A stretch of 64,000 nucleotides of DNA, from NCBI GenBank assembly GCA_964464925.1, contig CAYXLI010000004.1:232404-296403 (forward strand). Reading direction: 5' to 3'. This document shows, one piece after another, positions 34,591-44,823 of the stretch (the stretch's first letter is position 1; each line of letters opens with the position of its first letter). Under the pieces are notes generated by a model. The model was not told the origin of the DNA. It was given only the letters and a program-made list of their open reading frames with translations, and ran no database searches. A program made the position numbers and the translations under genes. Source of the stretch: CAYXLI01 sp964464925 (GTDB lineage Bacteria > Acidobacteriota > Terriglobia > Bryobacterales > Bryobacteraceae).

Positions 34591-35928
34591 ATGTCGAAAC
34601 GATTGTTTGGTACCGATGGAATCCGCGGCGTCGCGGGTGAATTCCCGATGGACGCGCGCGCCGCGCACGCATTCGGTATCGCCTTGGGATTTTGGGCGAA
34701 GGAACACGATTCACAACCGGAAGTATTGATCGGAATGGATACGCGGGAGTCCGGGCCGTGGCTGGCGGAACACGTCGCAGCGGGCTTGGCTCACGAAGGT
34801 GTGCGGACACGCTTCGCCGGCCTGATCACGACACCGGGAGTTGCGTACCTCACCCGCACTCAACGATTCGTCGCCGGAGTGATGATTTCGGCCTCGCACA
34901 ATCCATACCAGGACAACGGATTGAAGGCTTTCGATCATTCCGGATTCAAGCTGCCTGATGATCAGGAGAAGATCGTTGAGGATCACATCTTCGAACTGCT
35001 GGAGAAAGGATTCGATGAGAAGCCGTTGCCGGTGCACGTGGATGAAACACTCGACCAGGCATATGCGGATTACCTCGCTTCCCTGATCCACACTCCCTTG
35101 ACCGCGACCAGCCTTGTGCTGGATTGTGCGCACGGTGCAGCCGCGCATCTGGCTCCCGCGCTGTTCAGCAGCTTAGGCGCGTCCATTGTGGCGATCGGCA
35201 TTTCCCCGAACGGCAGGAACATCAATCTGAATACGGGCGCGCTGCATGTCGAATCATTGCGCGAACGAGTGCTGGCCGAACGCGCCGATGCGGGCATTGC
35301 GTTCGATGGCGATGCGGACCGCTGCATCATGGTGTCTCACACCGGCAAAATCATCGATGGCGATTCGGTATTGCTGATCGCAGGCAAGGCTCTGAAGGTG
35401 GCCGGCAAGCTGAACGGATCACTCGTGGTTTCGACGGTTATGTCGAACATCGGACTACAGCGTGCATTGGCTGCGAATGGCATTGAGATGCTGCGCACGC
35501 CTGTGGGAGACAAATATGTTCTGGAAGAGATGGTGCGGCGCGATGCGATTCTGGGCGGCGAGCAATCGGGGCACGTGATCTTCCGCGACGCGGCAACCAC
35601 GGGCGACGGCATGCTGACCGCGTTGCGCGTGCTCGAAATCATGAAGCGCACGGGCAAGGATTTGGACGCGCTGAGCGCGGACCTGAAGGTCTATCCCCAG
35701 AAGCTGGTGAATATCCGCGTGAAGGTGAAGAAGCCGCTGCATGACATGCCTGAGGTGCAGAAGGAGATCAGGCTGGCGGAAGAGGCCTTCAACGATTCGG
35801 GGCGTGTAGTTGTGCGGTTTTCAGGAACCGAGCCGCTGGCCCGCGTCATGGTGGAAGGTCCGACGGACGAGCAGGTGGCTCATTTCGCGGAGAAAATCGC
35901 GGGCGCCATACGAGCCGAACTGGGATGA
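34591..35928 (+). CDS. glmM: phosphoglucosamine mutase
   Basis: A 445-aa cytoplasmic enzyme converting glucosamine-6-phosphate to glucosamine-1-phosphate, the entry to UDP-GlcNAc and peptidoglycan. The family start LFGTDGIRGVAGEFPM is clear. The phosphoserine loop ISASHNPYQDNG lies at about 100, the metal-binding DGDADRC at about 237, the sugar-binding GGEQSGH at about 320 and the phosphate-binding RFSGTEPLARVM at about 410. GlmM binds CdaA in other bacteria, consistent with co-transcription here. Confidence 0.96.
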   Translation: MSKRLFGTDGIRGVAGEFPMDARAAHAFGIALGFWAKEHDSQPEVLIGMDTRESGPWLAEHVAAGLAHEGVRTRFAGLITTPGVAYLTRTQRFVAGVMISASHNPYQDNGLKAFDHSGFKLPDDQEKIVEDHIFELLEKGFDEKPLPVHVDETLDQAYADYLASLIHTPLTATSLVLDCAHGAAAHLAPALFSSLGASIVAIGISPNGRNINLNTGALHVESLRERVLAERADAGIAFDGDADRCIMVSHTGKIIDGDSVLLIAGKALKVAGKLNGSLVVSTVMSNIGLQRALAANGIEMLRTPVGDKYVLEEMVRRDAILGGEQSGHVIFRDAATTGDGMLTALRVLEIMKRTGKDLDALSADLKVYPQKLVNIRVKVKKPLHDMPEVQKEIRLAEEAFNDSGRVVVRFSGTEPLARVMVEGPTDEQVAHFAEKIAGAIRAELG

Positions 35929-35931
35929 ATC

Positions 35932-35955
35932 GGGTGCGGAGCACGCTCCGCACCC
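35932..35955. terminator. perfect hairpin between convergent glmM and VWA genes
   Basis: GGGTGCGGAGC and GCTCCGCACCC form an 11-bp perfect stem around AC, immediately after the glmM stop. It probably terminates both strands; only a short TT follows. Confidence 0.7.
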
Positions 35956-35963
35956 TTATGCCG

Positions 35964-36959
35964 CTAGAAGCCTCCGCGAGGCCGGTACCCCGGTCTGGCT
36001 TGAACGCGAAATTTCTTTCCGATATCAGACATGACCTCAACCGCAATTTTGCGGAAGCCTTCGTTCGGGTTCGGCTGCGGATAATAGGTCACCGTATAGG
36101 AGTTGCCCAAGTCTTCGCGGATGTTCTCGAACGCTTCCACTTGCTTCTGCCAGGTCTTGGCAAAATAAGCCTTACCGCCGGTGCGGCTGGTAATCCGGCG
36201 GAAGACGCCGCTGGAGATCTGATCCTTGTTCACCTCACTGGTCGAGATGACGTAGATGGGAATCCCCTCATCTTCTGCAACCGCGCGTACATCGTCCGGC
36301 GAGACCATGCTCGCGTTGTCGGGACCATTGGAGAACACGATCACGACTTTGCGTCCCGGCACTTTGGCGGCATCGCGGAGCGTCAGCAGCAGTGCGTTGT
36401 ACAGAGCCGAGTCGTCTCCCGCAACGGCTTTGCGCAAACCGAAAATGGCTTCGCCGCGATCCTTCGAGAGGTTCGCAGCACGGGACAGGTTCCGGCTATA
36501 CGTGTACACGGCCACAGAATCGGCTCGATCGAGTCCGCGGACAAAATCGGCGATAGCGTCCGAGGCATATACAAAGCCGCGGTACATGTAATTGCTGGTA
36601 TCGAAGAGAACGAATACGTTAGTACCAACGAAAGCATCGGAGCGCAGTTCCCCGCCCTTACCTTCTTCGTTGGAGGCCAGAATCGGTTGCGTTGTGCCGT
36701 CTTCCAGAATCTGAACTGGAGGGCGGTTCCCTTCCGCAAAAGTCGCCACCTTCTGCGGAATACCGTCCTCTAAAATCCGGAAGTCTTTGTGTTTGAGGCC
36801 GTTCACGTACTTGCCTTTGTTGTCGGTGACCTGAAAGCTCAAGACCACCATATCGACCTTAACGCGGAATACCGGCCGGTCCTGGGCAAAGAGCCATGCT
36901 CCCGTACCCAAAGCGGAAACCACAGCGCCGGCAATCCCAAATTTTGCGAGCGAGTTCAC
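35964..36959 (-). CDS. VWFA-related Acidobacterial domain protein
   Basis: A 331-aa exported protein with a signal or anchor segment at about 8-26. The first domain has VRVKVDMVVLSFQVTDNKGKYV-like sequence (residues about 32-55) and 'DFRILEDGIPQKVATF', which is the TIGR03436 hallmark. A von Willebrand A domain follows, with the degenerate MIDAS region NVFVLFDTSNYMYR at about 128 (D-T-S-N rather than DxSxS). Further elements are VAVYTYSRNLSRAA and GRKVVIVFSNGPDNAS at about 217. Protein-protein interaction at the cell surface is inferred. It follows the large secreted protein gene on the same strand. Confidence 0.85.
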   Translation of the reverse strand: MNSLAKFGIAGAVVSALGTGAWLFAQDRPVFRVKVDMVVLSFQVTDNKGKYVNGLKHKDFRILEDGIPQKVATFAEGNRPPVQILEDGTTQPILASNEEGKGGELRSDAFVGTNVFVLFDTSNYMYRGFVYASDAIADFVRGLDRADSVAVYTYSRNLSRAANLSKDRGEAIFGLRKAVAGDDSALYNALLLTLRDAAKVPGRKVVIVFSNGPDNASMVSPDDVRAVAEDEGIPIYVISTSEVNKDQISSGVFRRITSRTGGKAYFAKTWQKQVEAFENIREDLGNSYTVTYYPQPNPNEGFRKIAVEVMSDIGKKFRVQARPGYRPRGGF

Positions 36960-36986
36960 TCTGTTTCCTCCCTAACAAAATAAATC

Positions 36987-39900
36987 CTAATTCAACGAAG
37001 CCTTCTGCTGTTGTTCGACGGCCTTGCGCGACCTCGTACGAACATCTTCGCCCACAAGCCGGAGAGAGCGCAGAAGCGCGGGCCAGTCCTCCAGGTGCGT
37101 TGCGAAGATCTTCTCCACGGTGGCCTGTGTCCACTCCGGCACGGCCAGATTCAATTGCGAAGGCTGCATGTGCAGTTCATCCGCAAGAGCGGCGTAGTAC
37201 AGGATATTGGATTCCCAGCTCTCTGCGAGAATACGGCTGGAATATCCCATCAGCGTGGGGAATGTACGAAGGTTCAGCAATTCCGGCGAGTAGGAGTTCG
37301 CCAGCGTCGGCTTCGGGGTACCGAACGCCCGGGAGCAGGCACGGTAATTGACGCTGTCGGGAAACTCCTTCTGCAGGCTGCGGGCCTGCACTGAGAACAA
37401 ACCGTTGTCGTCTTTGTTTCCAGACCACCATTCGGAGGCGAGACTGAACAGCTCCGAAGGCGTGACCTGATCGAGGGCATCGCGGACACGGCCCTCATCC
37501 AGCATTTGCGATATAACACTGACCCGCGCCGGCGACGCCGAGTGGGTCAGCAGATCGAGAACCTGCGTCTTGCGGGCAGGATCGAAAGCCGATTCGGAAA
37601 TCAGAGCCTCAGCCTGATTCATGTGGAGAGCAACCCAATGCAGTTGGGCCGGTGTCACATTCCACCATCGCGGCACCTTCGCCATCAGGATCATTTGCGG
37701 AACCAGATCGCCCCAGATGAGGGCCTGTTCGCGGCTTGGAATCAGGAAATTCTGCTCCGCTTCGGCAAGCGCGTAGGGCAATCCGGAGAGCGACCCGACC
37801 AGACGTCCGCCGGCGCTCGACGGCCAACCAGACCCAAACACCTCCGTATTCTTCCATGTCTGATTCGAGCCCTGAATGCCGAGGAAATCATGGCTGCGGA
37901 CGAATAGCGGATTGGTGAGCAGCACCTGCGCACCCGGAGGAGCGTAATGCACGTAATTCAAACCGACAAGCGTGTCGCGCAGTATGCCCGCAAGCGAACC
38001 GCGCACATCACGGAGTTTCTCCGGATCGTTTCCAGCCTTGTCAATAAGCGCTTTCAAGTTGAGACGGCGCTGCGCGTCGACATGCTTCTCCGTCCAGTAT
38101 CCGAAGGCCAGAGTGTTCTTCTCCATGGGAGACAGCGCGGCGCGGGGAAGCTGAATCTCGCCTACCTTGGCAGCCAGTTTCTTCACCAGCTCGGTGTTCA
38201 ACTTCTGGCCTTTCGTGACGCTTTCCAGATTGTCGGCGAGTTCGAAGATCGTAGACACAGAGATCAGGCGCTGGGCCTCGAAGATACGGATCATGTCCTG
38301 GACGATCTGGCGATGCGTTTCGCCGTCCAGGGGCTGTCCCGTACCGGCAAGTAGATCGATCAGCCGGTCCTGCTGGCTCACACCTTCACGAGCGCGCGTT
38401 GCCTTCAGGATCAGGTCGACACCTTTGCGGGCGCCATCAAACAACTCCCGGCTGTTCTTCATTTTGCCGAATTCAGTAACGATTCCGGCCAGGGTGGCGT
38501 CGGCGTCCGCGGGAGCGATCGAACCTTGCCGGCAGAAGATCTGCCATAGGCCGACCAGCGACTGCATGGCCCCTGCTGTGTCGGCCTTCAGTTGAACATC
38601 GCGGATCGTGTTGATCTCCTGTGCCGCATCCAGGTAATCGACGATAGTCTTGTCCGACACCGAAGGAACTTCGGCGAAAATCGAGTACTGAGAAGCGTAC
38701 GCGCGGAAATCGCGCGCCATGCGATCCACAGTGGCCGGCTCCAAAGGCTTGGCGCGGCCTCGATTCACGTCCGTCAGGGCCATGTAAATCTTCAAGGGCT
38801 CATTCTCGACCGGCTTGCGCGTGAGCGCAAAAAGAGCCTCGATCAGATCGTCGGGGTCCTTCCAGTTGCTTGCCGCCTTGGTCAGTTTGCCATCATATTT
38901 GCCGTGCGGATGGTGAACGAACAGATTCTTCCACACGTCGAGGCTACCGGGCACATGGGCGCGGCCATCGGGCTCCACGCGAAGCCTCTGCGTCAGCAGC
39001 AGCATGTCTGTATTGGCCCGAAACACGGGGCGCGCCGGTCCGGGGCTGGTGATGCGGCCCTTCATCGCAGTGTAGAACCGCATGGTGCGTTTCGGGTCGA
39101 GAAGGTAATCGCGGGTTGGGCCACTGATGCGCGCCATGGCGTCATAGAAGCTGGCCAACCAGCCGTCGTCACGGACGAGAACACGTTCCAGAAACGCCGC
39201 TCCATCCTGCGGAGACTTGCCGGTGAGTTCGCGCCATGCGGAGAAGGCCTTCTGGCCGCCGGGGGCAATTGCCTGCCCGTTGCGGATCTGGAACATGCCT
39301 CCATAAAAATCGAGGATGTGCGAGAACGCCTTCAGGCGTTGAGCCGGCATCTGCTTACGGAGGGCGTCCGCCGTTTCGCGATCGAGTTTGGAGATCCCGA
39401 GATACAAGCGGCAGAGTGATGGATCACCAAGAAACGCATCCACGAACTCTCCTTTCGCCTCTTTCTCCTTCGCGCCCAGCCAGTATTCCGGGCCGTATGT
39501 TACGGGAACCATTGCCGGCCTGTAGTCATACACGAAGGGGCGGTTCGTGCGAAGAGATTGCTCCAGTTGCGCGATCGGGAAGCCGGAGTCGATCGTAAGG
39601 AACGCGCGCGTGGCGTTGACCGTCTCTAGAACGACTTCGCTGCCGCACCCGCCGCGCATCCGGTAACCTAGGACCTTCAGCAAATCGCCCGTCTGGGTGG
39701 ATTCACAGGTTTCAATCTTGAGACTTTTGTTATCGCCCGCAAGCTTTTCCAATTCGCGTGCCTGCGAAAGATATCTCACAATCAGCTTGAGGTATTCCGT
39801 CGCTTCCAGCGATTCGTTCCCGGAGGTCGCCTGATAACCGTTCGTCACCACGTTGCGCGCCAACGCGGGGAGCAGGTCCGCGGGAGTGAGGTCAGGAGAG

Positions 39901-40376
39901 AGGGCAGCCATCCGCGCAAACGATCGAATCGGGCCCGGGATCGGAATGGCGGGAGTTACCTCGGCCGTCTTCCGGTTTTTTAACGATTCCGCAGAGATGG
40001 TGGTGCCACCGGCAGCTTTGTAAAGGTCGTGATGGCGTACGGCAGATTCCGTGTCGCCTGCCAGCAGGTCGAGCGCGATCAGGCGCCGTCCGGCCAGTTC
40101 CACCTGAGTGGCGTCCTGTCCGGACGTCATCACTCGGAGCGCCCGTTCGTAGAACCCGCGAGCGTCCCGGTCATGGTACCGGTCAAGAAACTCAGCGTAC
40201 GCCAGCACTATGGGGGCGGTCGCATCGGGCGCAGTGGCGGCGCTTTTCAAGGTGGCCCTGGCTCCGGTAGCGTCCCCGTCTCTCTCCAGCTGCCGCGCCC
40301 TGGATACCGCATCCTGCCCGAATGCAAACCACGCCGAAACCCAAATCGTAAGAAGGATCGTCGTAAGCCGTCGCAT
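36987..40376 (-). CDS. large secreted protein, probably helical-repeat (TPR-like) N-terminus
   Basis: A 1129-aa protein with a signal peptide (ILLTIWVSAWFAFGQ, residues about 6-20). The first 100 residues (AVSRARQLERDGDATGARATL and LAYAEFLDRYHDRDARGFYERAL-type segments) look like TPR repeats. The remainder is mostly alpha-helical by inspection and contains no motif I recognise. The ATG at 40376 is preferred because GGAAAGGAAGG precedes it and the signal peptide follows at once. Its size and placement next to a VWA protein suggest a surface or periplasmic role; function unknown. Confidence 0.75.
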   Translation of the reverse strand: MRRLTTILLTIWVSAWFAFGQDAVSRARQLERDGDATGARATLKSAATAPDATAPIVLAYAEFLDRYHDRDARGFYERALRVMTSGQDATQVELAGRRLIALDLLAGDTESAVRHHDLYKAAGGTTISAESLKNRKTAEVTPAIPIPGPIRSFARMAALSPDLTPADLLPALARNVVTNGYQATSGNESLEATEYLKLIVRYLSQARELEKLAGDNKSLKIETCESTQTGDLLKVLGYRMRGGCGSEVVLETVNATRAFLTIDSGFPIAQLEQSLRTNRPFVYDYRPAMVPVTYGPEYWLGAKEKEAKGEFVDAFLGDPSLCRLYLGISKLDRETADALRKQMPAQRLKAFSHILDFYGGMFQIRNGQAIAPGGQKAFSAWRELTGKSPQDGAAFLERVLVRDDGWLASFYDAMARISGPTRDYLLDPKRTMRFYTAMKGRITSPGPARPVFRANTDMLLLTQRLRVEPDGRAHVPGSLDVWKNLFVHHPHGKYDGKLTKAASNWKDPDDLIEALFALTRKPVENEPLKIYMALTDVNRGRAKPLEPATVDRMARDFRAYASQYSIFAEVPSVSDKTIVDYLDAAQEINTIRDVQLKADTAGAMQSLVGLWQIFCRQGSIAPADADATLAGIVTEFGKMKNSRELFDGARKGVDLILKATRAREGVSQQDRLIDLLAGTGQPLDGETHRQIVQDMIRIFEAQRLISVSTIFELADNLESVTKGQKLNTELVKKLAAKVGEIQLPRAALSPMEKNTLAFGYWTEKHVDAQRRLNLKALIDKAGNDPEKLRDVRGSLAGILRDTLVGLNYVHYAPPGAQVLLTNPLFVRSHDFLGIQGSNQTWKNTEVFGSGWPSSAGGRLVGSLSGLPYALAEAEQNFLIPSREQALIWGDLVPQMILMAKVPRWWNVTPAQLHWVALHMNQAEALISESAFDPARKTQVLDLLTHSASPARVSVISQMLDEGRVRDALDQVTPSELFSLASEWWSGNKDDNGLFSVQARSLQKEFPDSVNYRACSRAFGTPKPTLANSYSPELLNLRTFPTLMGYSSRILAESWESNILYYAALADELHMQPSQLNLAVPEWTQATVEKIFATHLEDWPALLRSLRLVGEDVRTRSRKAVEQQQKASLN

Positions 40377-40560
40377 GCGCCTTCCTTTCCCGTCTGGCAA
40401 ATAATCTAACACCTTTTGCGGACGGATTCTGGCGGCAGGCCAGGTTTCCTTTCAGCGAGGCTGAACTTGGCTTCGTATCCCGTCCGCTTTGCGTGTATCT
40501 TGACGCAGGTTAGGGGGCAAATCGGCGGCGAAAGAACGGTAAATCGGACCGGCGGCCAGC

Positions 40561-41586
40561 CTAGTTGATGCTGATCTTCCGCAGCAGCCGGAAGTCCTCA
40601 AGCATTTTGCCAGTGCCCAGAACAACGGACGCCAGCGGGTTTTCTGCAATGCAAACCGGCAGGCCGGTTTCCTGGCGGATACGGTCATCCAGGTTACGAA
40701 GCAGGGCCCCGCCGCCGGTCAACACGATTCCGCGATCGCTGATATCCGCACTGAGTTCCGGCGGCGTTGCCTCCAGGGCGATCCGAATGGACTTGATAAT
40801 CACGCCAACCTTATCCGACAAAGCCTCGCGAATTTCGGCGTCGCACAGCGTCACCGTCTTCGGAATCCCGGCCAGAAGATCGCGGCCTTTCACTTCCATG
40901 CTGAGAGGCTTTTCCGGAGGAGCGGCGGATCCGATTTCAATTTTGATCACTTCGGCGCTGCGTTCACCGATCAGGAGGTTGTAGCGGGATTTGACGTACT
41001 GCATGATCGCCTCGTCCATCACGTTGCCCGCAACCTTCACCGAACGGGCATAGACGATTCCGGAGAGCGAAATCACGGCGATGTCCGTCGTTCCCCCGCC
41101 GATATCGACAACCATGTTGCCGGTGGGCTCCGTTACAGGCATTCCCGCACCTACGGCAGCCACCATGGCCTGCTCCACCAGGTGAACTTCACTCGCCTTG
41201 GCGCGCGTAGCCGAATCGACGACGGCCCGCTTCTCCACCTGCGTGATGCCGCTCGGAACGCCGATGACGATTCTTGGATGCACCCAGCGCTTGCGGCTGT
41301 GTGCCTTCTGGATGAAATAAGCGAGCATCTTCTCGCTGATTTTGAAGTCGGCGATCACGCCTTCGCGCATGGGCCGGATAGCGGCGATATTGCCCGGCGT
41401 ACGGCCTAACATGTCTTTCGCCTCCTTCCCAACCGCCTCTACGTCACCGGTGACGCGATTGATAGCAACCATCGAAGGCTCGTCTACGACGATTCCCCGG
41501 CCATTTGCATAGACCAAGGTGTTCGCGGTGCCGAGATCGATCGCGAGGTCACTCGACAACAGGCTTGAAAAAGGGCGCAAATTCAA
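40561..41586 (-). CDS. mreB: rod shape-determining protein MreB
   Basis: A 341-aa actin homologue that organises lateral cell-wall synthesis. Recognisable features are the phosphate-1 loop IDLGTANTLVYANGRG at about 17, ADFKISEKMLAYFIQKAH at about 80, the phosphate-2 loop DIGGGTTDIAVISL at about 165 and adenosine-binding GIVLTGGGALLRNLD at about 290. The membrane-binding amphipathic N-terminus (MNLRPFSSLLSSDL) is present. mreC, mreD and rodA are not adjacent. It points to rod-shaped or at least elongasome-using cells. Confidence 0.95.
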   Translation of the reverse strand: MNLRPFSSLLSSDLAIDLGTANTLVYANGRGIVVDEPSMVAINRVTGDVEAVGKEAKDMLGRTPGNIAAIRPMREGVIADFKISEKMLAYFIQKAHSRKRWVHPRIVIGVPSGITQVEKRAVVDSATRAKASEVHLVEQAMVAAVGAGMPVTEPTGNMVVDIGGGTTDIAVISLSGIVYARSVKVAGNVMDEAIMQYVKSRYNLLIGERSAEVIKIEIGSAAPPEKPLSMEVKGRDLLAGIPKTVTLCDAEIREALSDKVGVIIKSIRIALEATPPELSADISDRGIVLTGGGALLRNLDDRIRQETGLPVCIAENPLASVVLGTGKMLEDFRLLRKISIN

Positions 41587-41678
41587 AATAGGACTCCTTA
41601 GGTAGTACTAGGACGGACACCCGCACTATCGTCCGTGGGTCAGATTACTTTAGGGTCACAGGAGTGCCAAAAGGCATT

Positions 41679-42914
41679 TTATTTTTCCAGACGGTAAATG
41701 GTCAGGCCCGTGAGCAACTTCGGGTAGAAGTCTGTGGACTTCTGTGGCATGACTCCCCCTCCAAAGGATGTATCGGCCACCTGCTGAATGGTGGTTGGTT
41801 CCAGCAGGAACGTGATCTGTCCTCCAGACTGCAAAGCGGCGTCGATGCCGCGAACGTACGTGATAAATTTCTCTTCGCGTACAGCCTCAGGTGAAATGCC
41901 GAGTGCTCCCTCGATCAGGTCTTCGTGCAGAACGCGAACATCGAGAGCGCCGTCACGCGGTCGTTCCAGTAGAAGCAATGCCTGCTCGCCGGCAAACGCC
42001 ACACCGATACGAACGGAATCCGGAGAGGACTCGGCAAAGACCGCCTTAAGAGCCCTGACGGAAGGAAGCGTCTTGACTGAGAAGCTCTCACACACTCTGC
42101 CCAGGAACGCACTCCGATCGAAGTTCTCCAAGCGCGTAAGGACGCGATGCGTTGCCAGAATACGCAGGCCCGGCGAATGCATATTCACAAACGTCATCAT
42201 CACCCTTTTCGCATCTTCGCTCTCGGAATGATCGTTACGATACGCCAGCGCTGTTTCATACCGGTGATGACCATCGGCAATGAGCAGCTTCTTGTCGCTC
42301 ATCAGTTCCTGAATCCTCTGGACGGCGGCTGGGTGGCTGATCCGGTATAGCGTGTGTAGCGTATCGTACTCATCACGAACTGCGGCAGCCGGAGTGCCCT
42401 TTGCCGCATCGTCCAGGATGGCATCAATCTGCAGTTGCGGATCGGGATAGAGCATGAAGATCTGGCCGAAGTGCGCCTTCGTGTGTTCCAGGACCAGGCG
42501 GCGGTCCTTCTTCGGGCCCGAAAGGGTCTGTTCATGCCGGTGTACGATTTGTTTTTCGTACTCCTCCACAGGGCCGAGGCCAATAAAGCCCTTGCGAATC
42601 AGGGTTTCTTCCGAATCCGGCAGACGAAACTCCTGAACATAAGCGTAGAACGCCGGTTCAGGATCCTGAGCAAGAATTCCGCGAGCTATCCAGTCCTGAA
42701 AGTAAGCGGCAGCACGGGTGTACACGTTGTCCGTGTCCGTGTCTGTTGGGAAGCGCTCCCCAAGGATGATGCGAACCAAATTGTGCGGACTCGACTCGAG
42801 ATAGCCGGCCTGCATGGACGGGCTGATCTTGTCATATGGCTGGGTGACCAGTTTGCTCAGATCACCTGCCTGTTGCGTGTAGCGATACGGCCGGAGAGGG
42901 AAAATGCGCGTCAT
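41679..42914 (-). CDS. DUF1015 family protein
   Basis: A 411-aa cytoplasmic protein that fits DUF1015. The start RIFPLRPYRYTQQAGDLSKL, VTQPYDKISPSMQAGYL at about 23, HRHEQTLSGPKKDRRLVLEH at about 125 and IADGHHRYETALAYRN at about 215 are characteristic. The family is widespread and often annotated as a SpoOJ/ParA/ParB/RepB-like or HipA-like protein; no biochemical function is firmly established. It is upstream of mreB on the same strand, 92 bases apart. Confidence 0.88.
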   Translation of the reverse strand: MTRIFPLRPYRYTQQAGDLSKLVTQPYDKISPSMQAGYLESSPHNLVRIILGERFPTDTDTDNVYTRAAAYFQDWIARGILAQDPEPAFYAYVQEFRLPDSEETLIRKGFIGLGPVEEYEKQIVHRHEQTLSGPKKDRRLVLEHTKAHFGQIFMLYPDPQLQIDAILDDAAKGTPAAAVRDEYDTLHTLYRISHPAAVQRIQELMSDKKLLIADGHHRYETALAYRNDHSESEDAKRVMMTFVNMHSPGLRILATHRVLTRLENFDRSAFLGRVCESFSVKTLPSVRALKAVFAESSPDSVRIGVAFAGEQALLLLERPRDGALDVRVLHEDLIEGALGISPEAVREEKFITYVRGIDAALQSGGQITFLLEPTTIQQVADTSFGGGVMPQKSTDFYPKLLTGLTIYRLEK

Positions 42915-43063
42915 GAGGAGATTGGAGTCTCCAACATACCAGACAGGTCAGTCTGTTGAGCGCGCGAAGCCGCGACCATCGAGGGACTCAGTCCGAATGC
43001 CCCCCGTTGAGGACGGGCCTGATCGACACCTTATTCCAATACGTTGGACTTGTACCCTCTCTT

Positions 43064-44737
43064 CTATTGGAACGTTACGTTTTTACCTTCCGCGATGCTG
43101 CGCGAGAAATAGCCTACATCCAATCCGGGTGCGGTGAAGGTAGCCGGAGAGGCATAGATGCCCAACAACAGGAAGCCCGCGGGCACCGTAATCCCCGATT
43201 GCGAAATGCTTCCGCTGGCCGGCAAGGCAGAAAGCACCCAGGCCGGGACAGTGAGTTGTCCAACGCTCGCCTTCTCAGTGCAGATGAATGTGCTGGTGTT
43301 ATTCACCTTAGAAGTTGAACTGCCGAATACGGCCACGTAGTCATTCGAACCACCTCCCGACCACGTCACATTCAACGGAGTTCCTCGATCGATGCTCGAA
43401 ATCGCGGCCTTGTTTGTCCAGGTTGCGTTCGCCGGAAGCGTCAGATTCGCCGTGAATGCGCCGGCGTCCTTGCCGCCTTTGCCGGTCGCAGTGTACGTGC
43501 CGGGGTTGAGGTATCCTTGGCCGCCCGATAGCGCCGCTTGAATGTCGGAGAAGACTCCCGCGTAGACACCAGCGTCGTTCTTATTCATGTCCTTGGAGCC
43601 ACCCGGGCCGTTGATCGTAATCGAGGAGCCTGCGTCCAGCATCGCCGTCGGCAGAGTGTCCGAATCGGGGATGCACGACGCGCCACGGCAGGTGAGCACC
43701 GTACATGAGCCGAACGCAGCAATCGAGCTGAGCCCGCGCGTGGTCAGCAGCGTGCGCTGATCGAGGTTGTAAAACGTTGCCGTCCCCGAATCCTGCCGGA
43801 CAGGAATGGTAAGACCGAACGCGGTTATATCCGATCCGATGCGCTGCAAGTTGATCTGGCCGACTTTCAGCGGCCGGCCCGAAGCGAGTTGCTGCAACTG
43901 GGCGCTCGTGAACCCGAACGGATCCGTGCAGATTCGGTTTTGGGACGAAACAGAAATTGAGGTGAAGTTGCTAACGACACCGTCAACCGATACAGCGACG
44001 GGGACGTAACAACCCTCCACACCTTGCGGAACTGTGAAGAGGATCTGGTCCAAGCCCACACAGCAGCCGGATCTCCCTTTGTAGCTAACGGCCGCCTCTT
44101 TTCCGCCGACGTACACTTTCACATCCACCGGCAGATTCGCCACCGTGGGAGCCTTGGCTGTCTCGTCTTCCATAACAGGCCCCAGTCCGGTGCCCCAGAT
44201 GAACAGCAGGTCCCCCGGTTTCGCCGAGTTCAGTACCGTGATCGGTTGGGAGCTCTGTCGGGAGTTCGGTTGGAAGTTCGGATCTGTGAATACACCGGGA
44301 CCACTGCCGCCCTGGTTGAGCGCATAGATGCCAAACGCGCTCTTCACCACCGTGATAGGAGCGCTGGCGCTGGTCTCGCCGTTGTAGGTGACTGCAACAG
44401 TACCGTCGCCGACCGGTGTTGTCGAGGGAAGAATGGCAGCCACTTGAGTAGCGAGTGTATAGGCCATGATCGCGTCCACGCTTGTGCCGCCGACGGTAAC
44501 CTTCACAGACGTTCCCCCGAGTTGCTTCGGCAGCGGGAACGAGGTTGCCTGCACAACGGCGGCTGGCCCAAGTCCCGTTCCAAAGATGAGGAACAAGGAG
44601 CCCTGGGCGACACCTGAGTTTGCGAATCCTGCCGGAGTGTAATTCGCGGAATTGTACACGCCCCCGGCACTGATCACGGGTTGCGCAAGAGCCGTGGAGG
44701 CTAACAACATCAGACTGCAGAGAATCCGAAGGTTCAT
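43064..44737 (-). CDS. secreted TIGR03437-like protein
   Basis: A 557-aa exported protein with signal peptide LCSLMLLASTALAQ. TIGR03437-like sequence lies near the N-terminus, not the C-terminus: AGGVYNSANYTPAGFANSG, LFLIFGTGLGPAAVV, GDLLFIWGTGLGPVMEDE and GLDQILFTVPQGVEGCYVPV. The rest (about 290-557) contains two cysteine-bearing beta segments and a GKGGKDAGAFTANLTLPAN region, with no recognised domain. The ATG at 44737 is chosen because GAGAGG lies seven bases ahead; two in-frame ATGs just upstream have poor spacing. It runs divergently from the arsenic operon. Confidence 0.82.
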   Translation of the reverse strand: MNLRILCSLMLLASTALAQPVISAGGVYNSANYTPAGFANSGVAQGSLFLIFGTGLGPAAVVQATSFPLPKQLGGTSVKVTVGGTSVDAIMAYTLATQVAAILPSTTPVGDGTVAVTYNGETSASAPITVVKSAFGIYALNQGGSGPGVFTDPNFQPNSRQSSQPITVLNSAKPGDLLFIWGTGLGPVMEDETAKAPTVANLPVDVKVYVGGKEAAVSYKGRSGCCVGLDQILFTVPQGVEGCYVPVAVSVDGVVSNFTSISVSSQNRICTDPFGFTSAQLQQLASGRPLKVGQINLQRIGSDITAFGLTIPVRQDSGTATFYNLDQRTLLTTRGLSSIAAFGSCTVLTCRGASCIPDSDTLPTAMLDAGSSITINGPGGSKDMNKNDAGVYAGVFSDIQAALSGGQGYLNPGTYTATGKGGKDAGAFTANLTLPANATWTNKAAISSIDRGTPLNVTWSGGGSNDYVAVFGSSTSKVNNTSTFICTEKASVGQLTVPAWVLSALPASGSISQSGITVPAGFLLLGIYASPATFTAPGLDVGYFSRSIAEGKNVTFQ

Positions 44738-44786
44738 GAACATACCTCTCACGAGTATGCGCTACCGATAGTGCTTGAGAAAAAGA

Positions 44787-44823
44787 TTGACAGCTCCTCC
44801 GTATTTCCAGTATCATCGAAATA
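44787..44823 (+). promoter_or_regulatory. ars operon promoter with candidate ArsR operator
   Basis: A perfect -35 TTGACA (44787-44792), 18-base spacer, and -10 TATCAT (44811-44816). The dyad TATTTC-N10-GAAATA (44802-44823) covers the -10 and predicted start point, the expected place for a repressor such as ArsR. The predicted transcription start falls on or next to the ATG at 44823. Confidence 0.65.
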
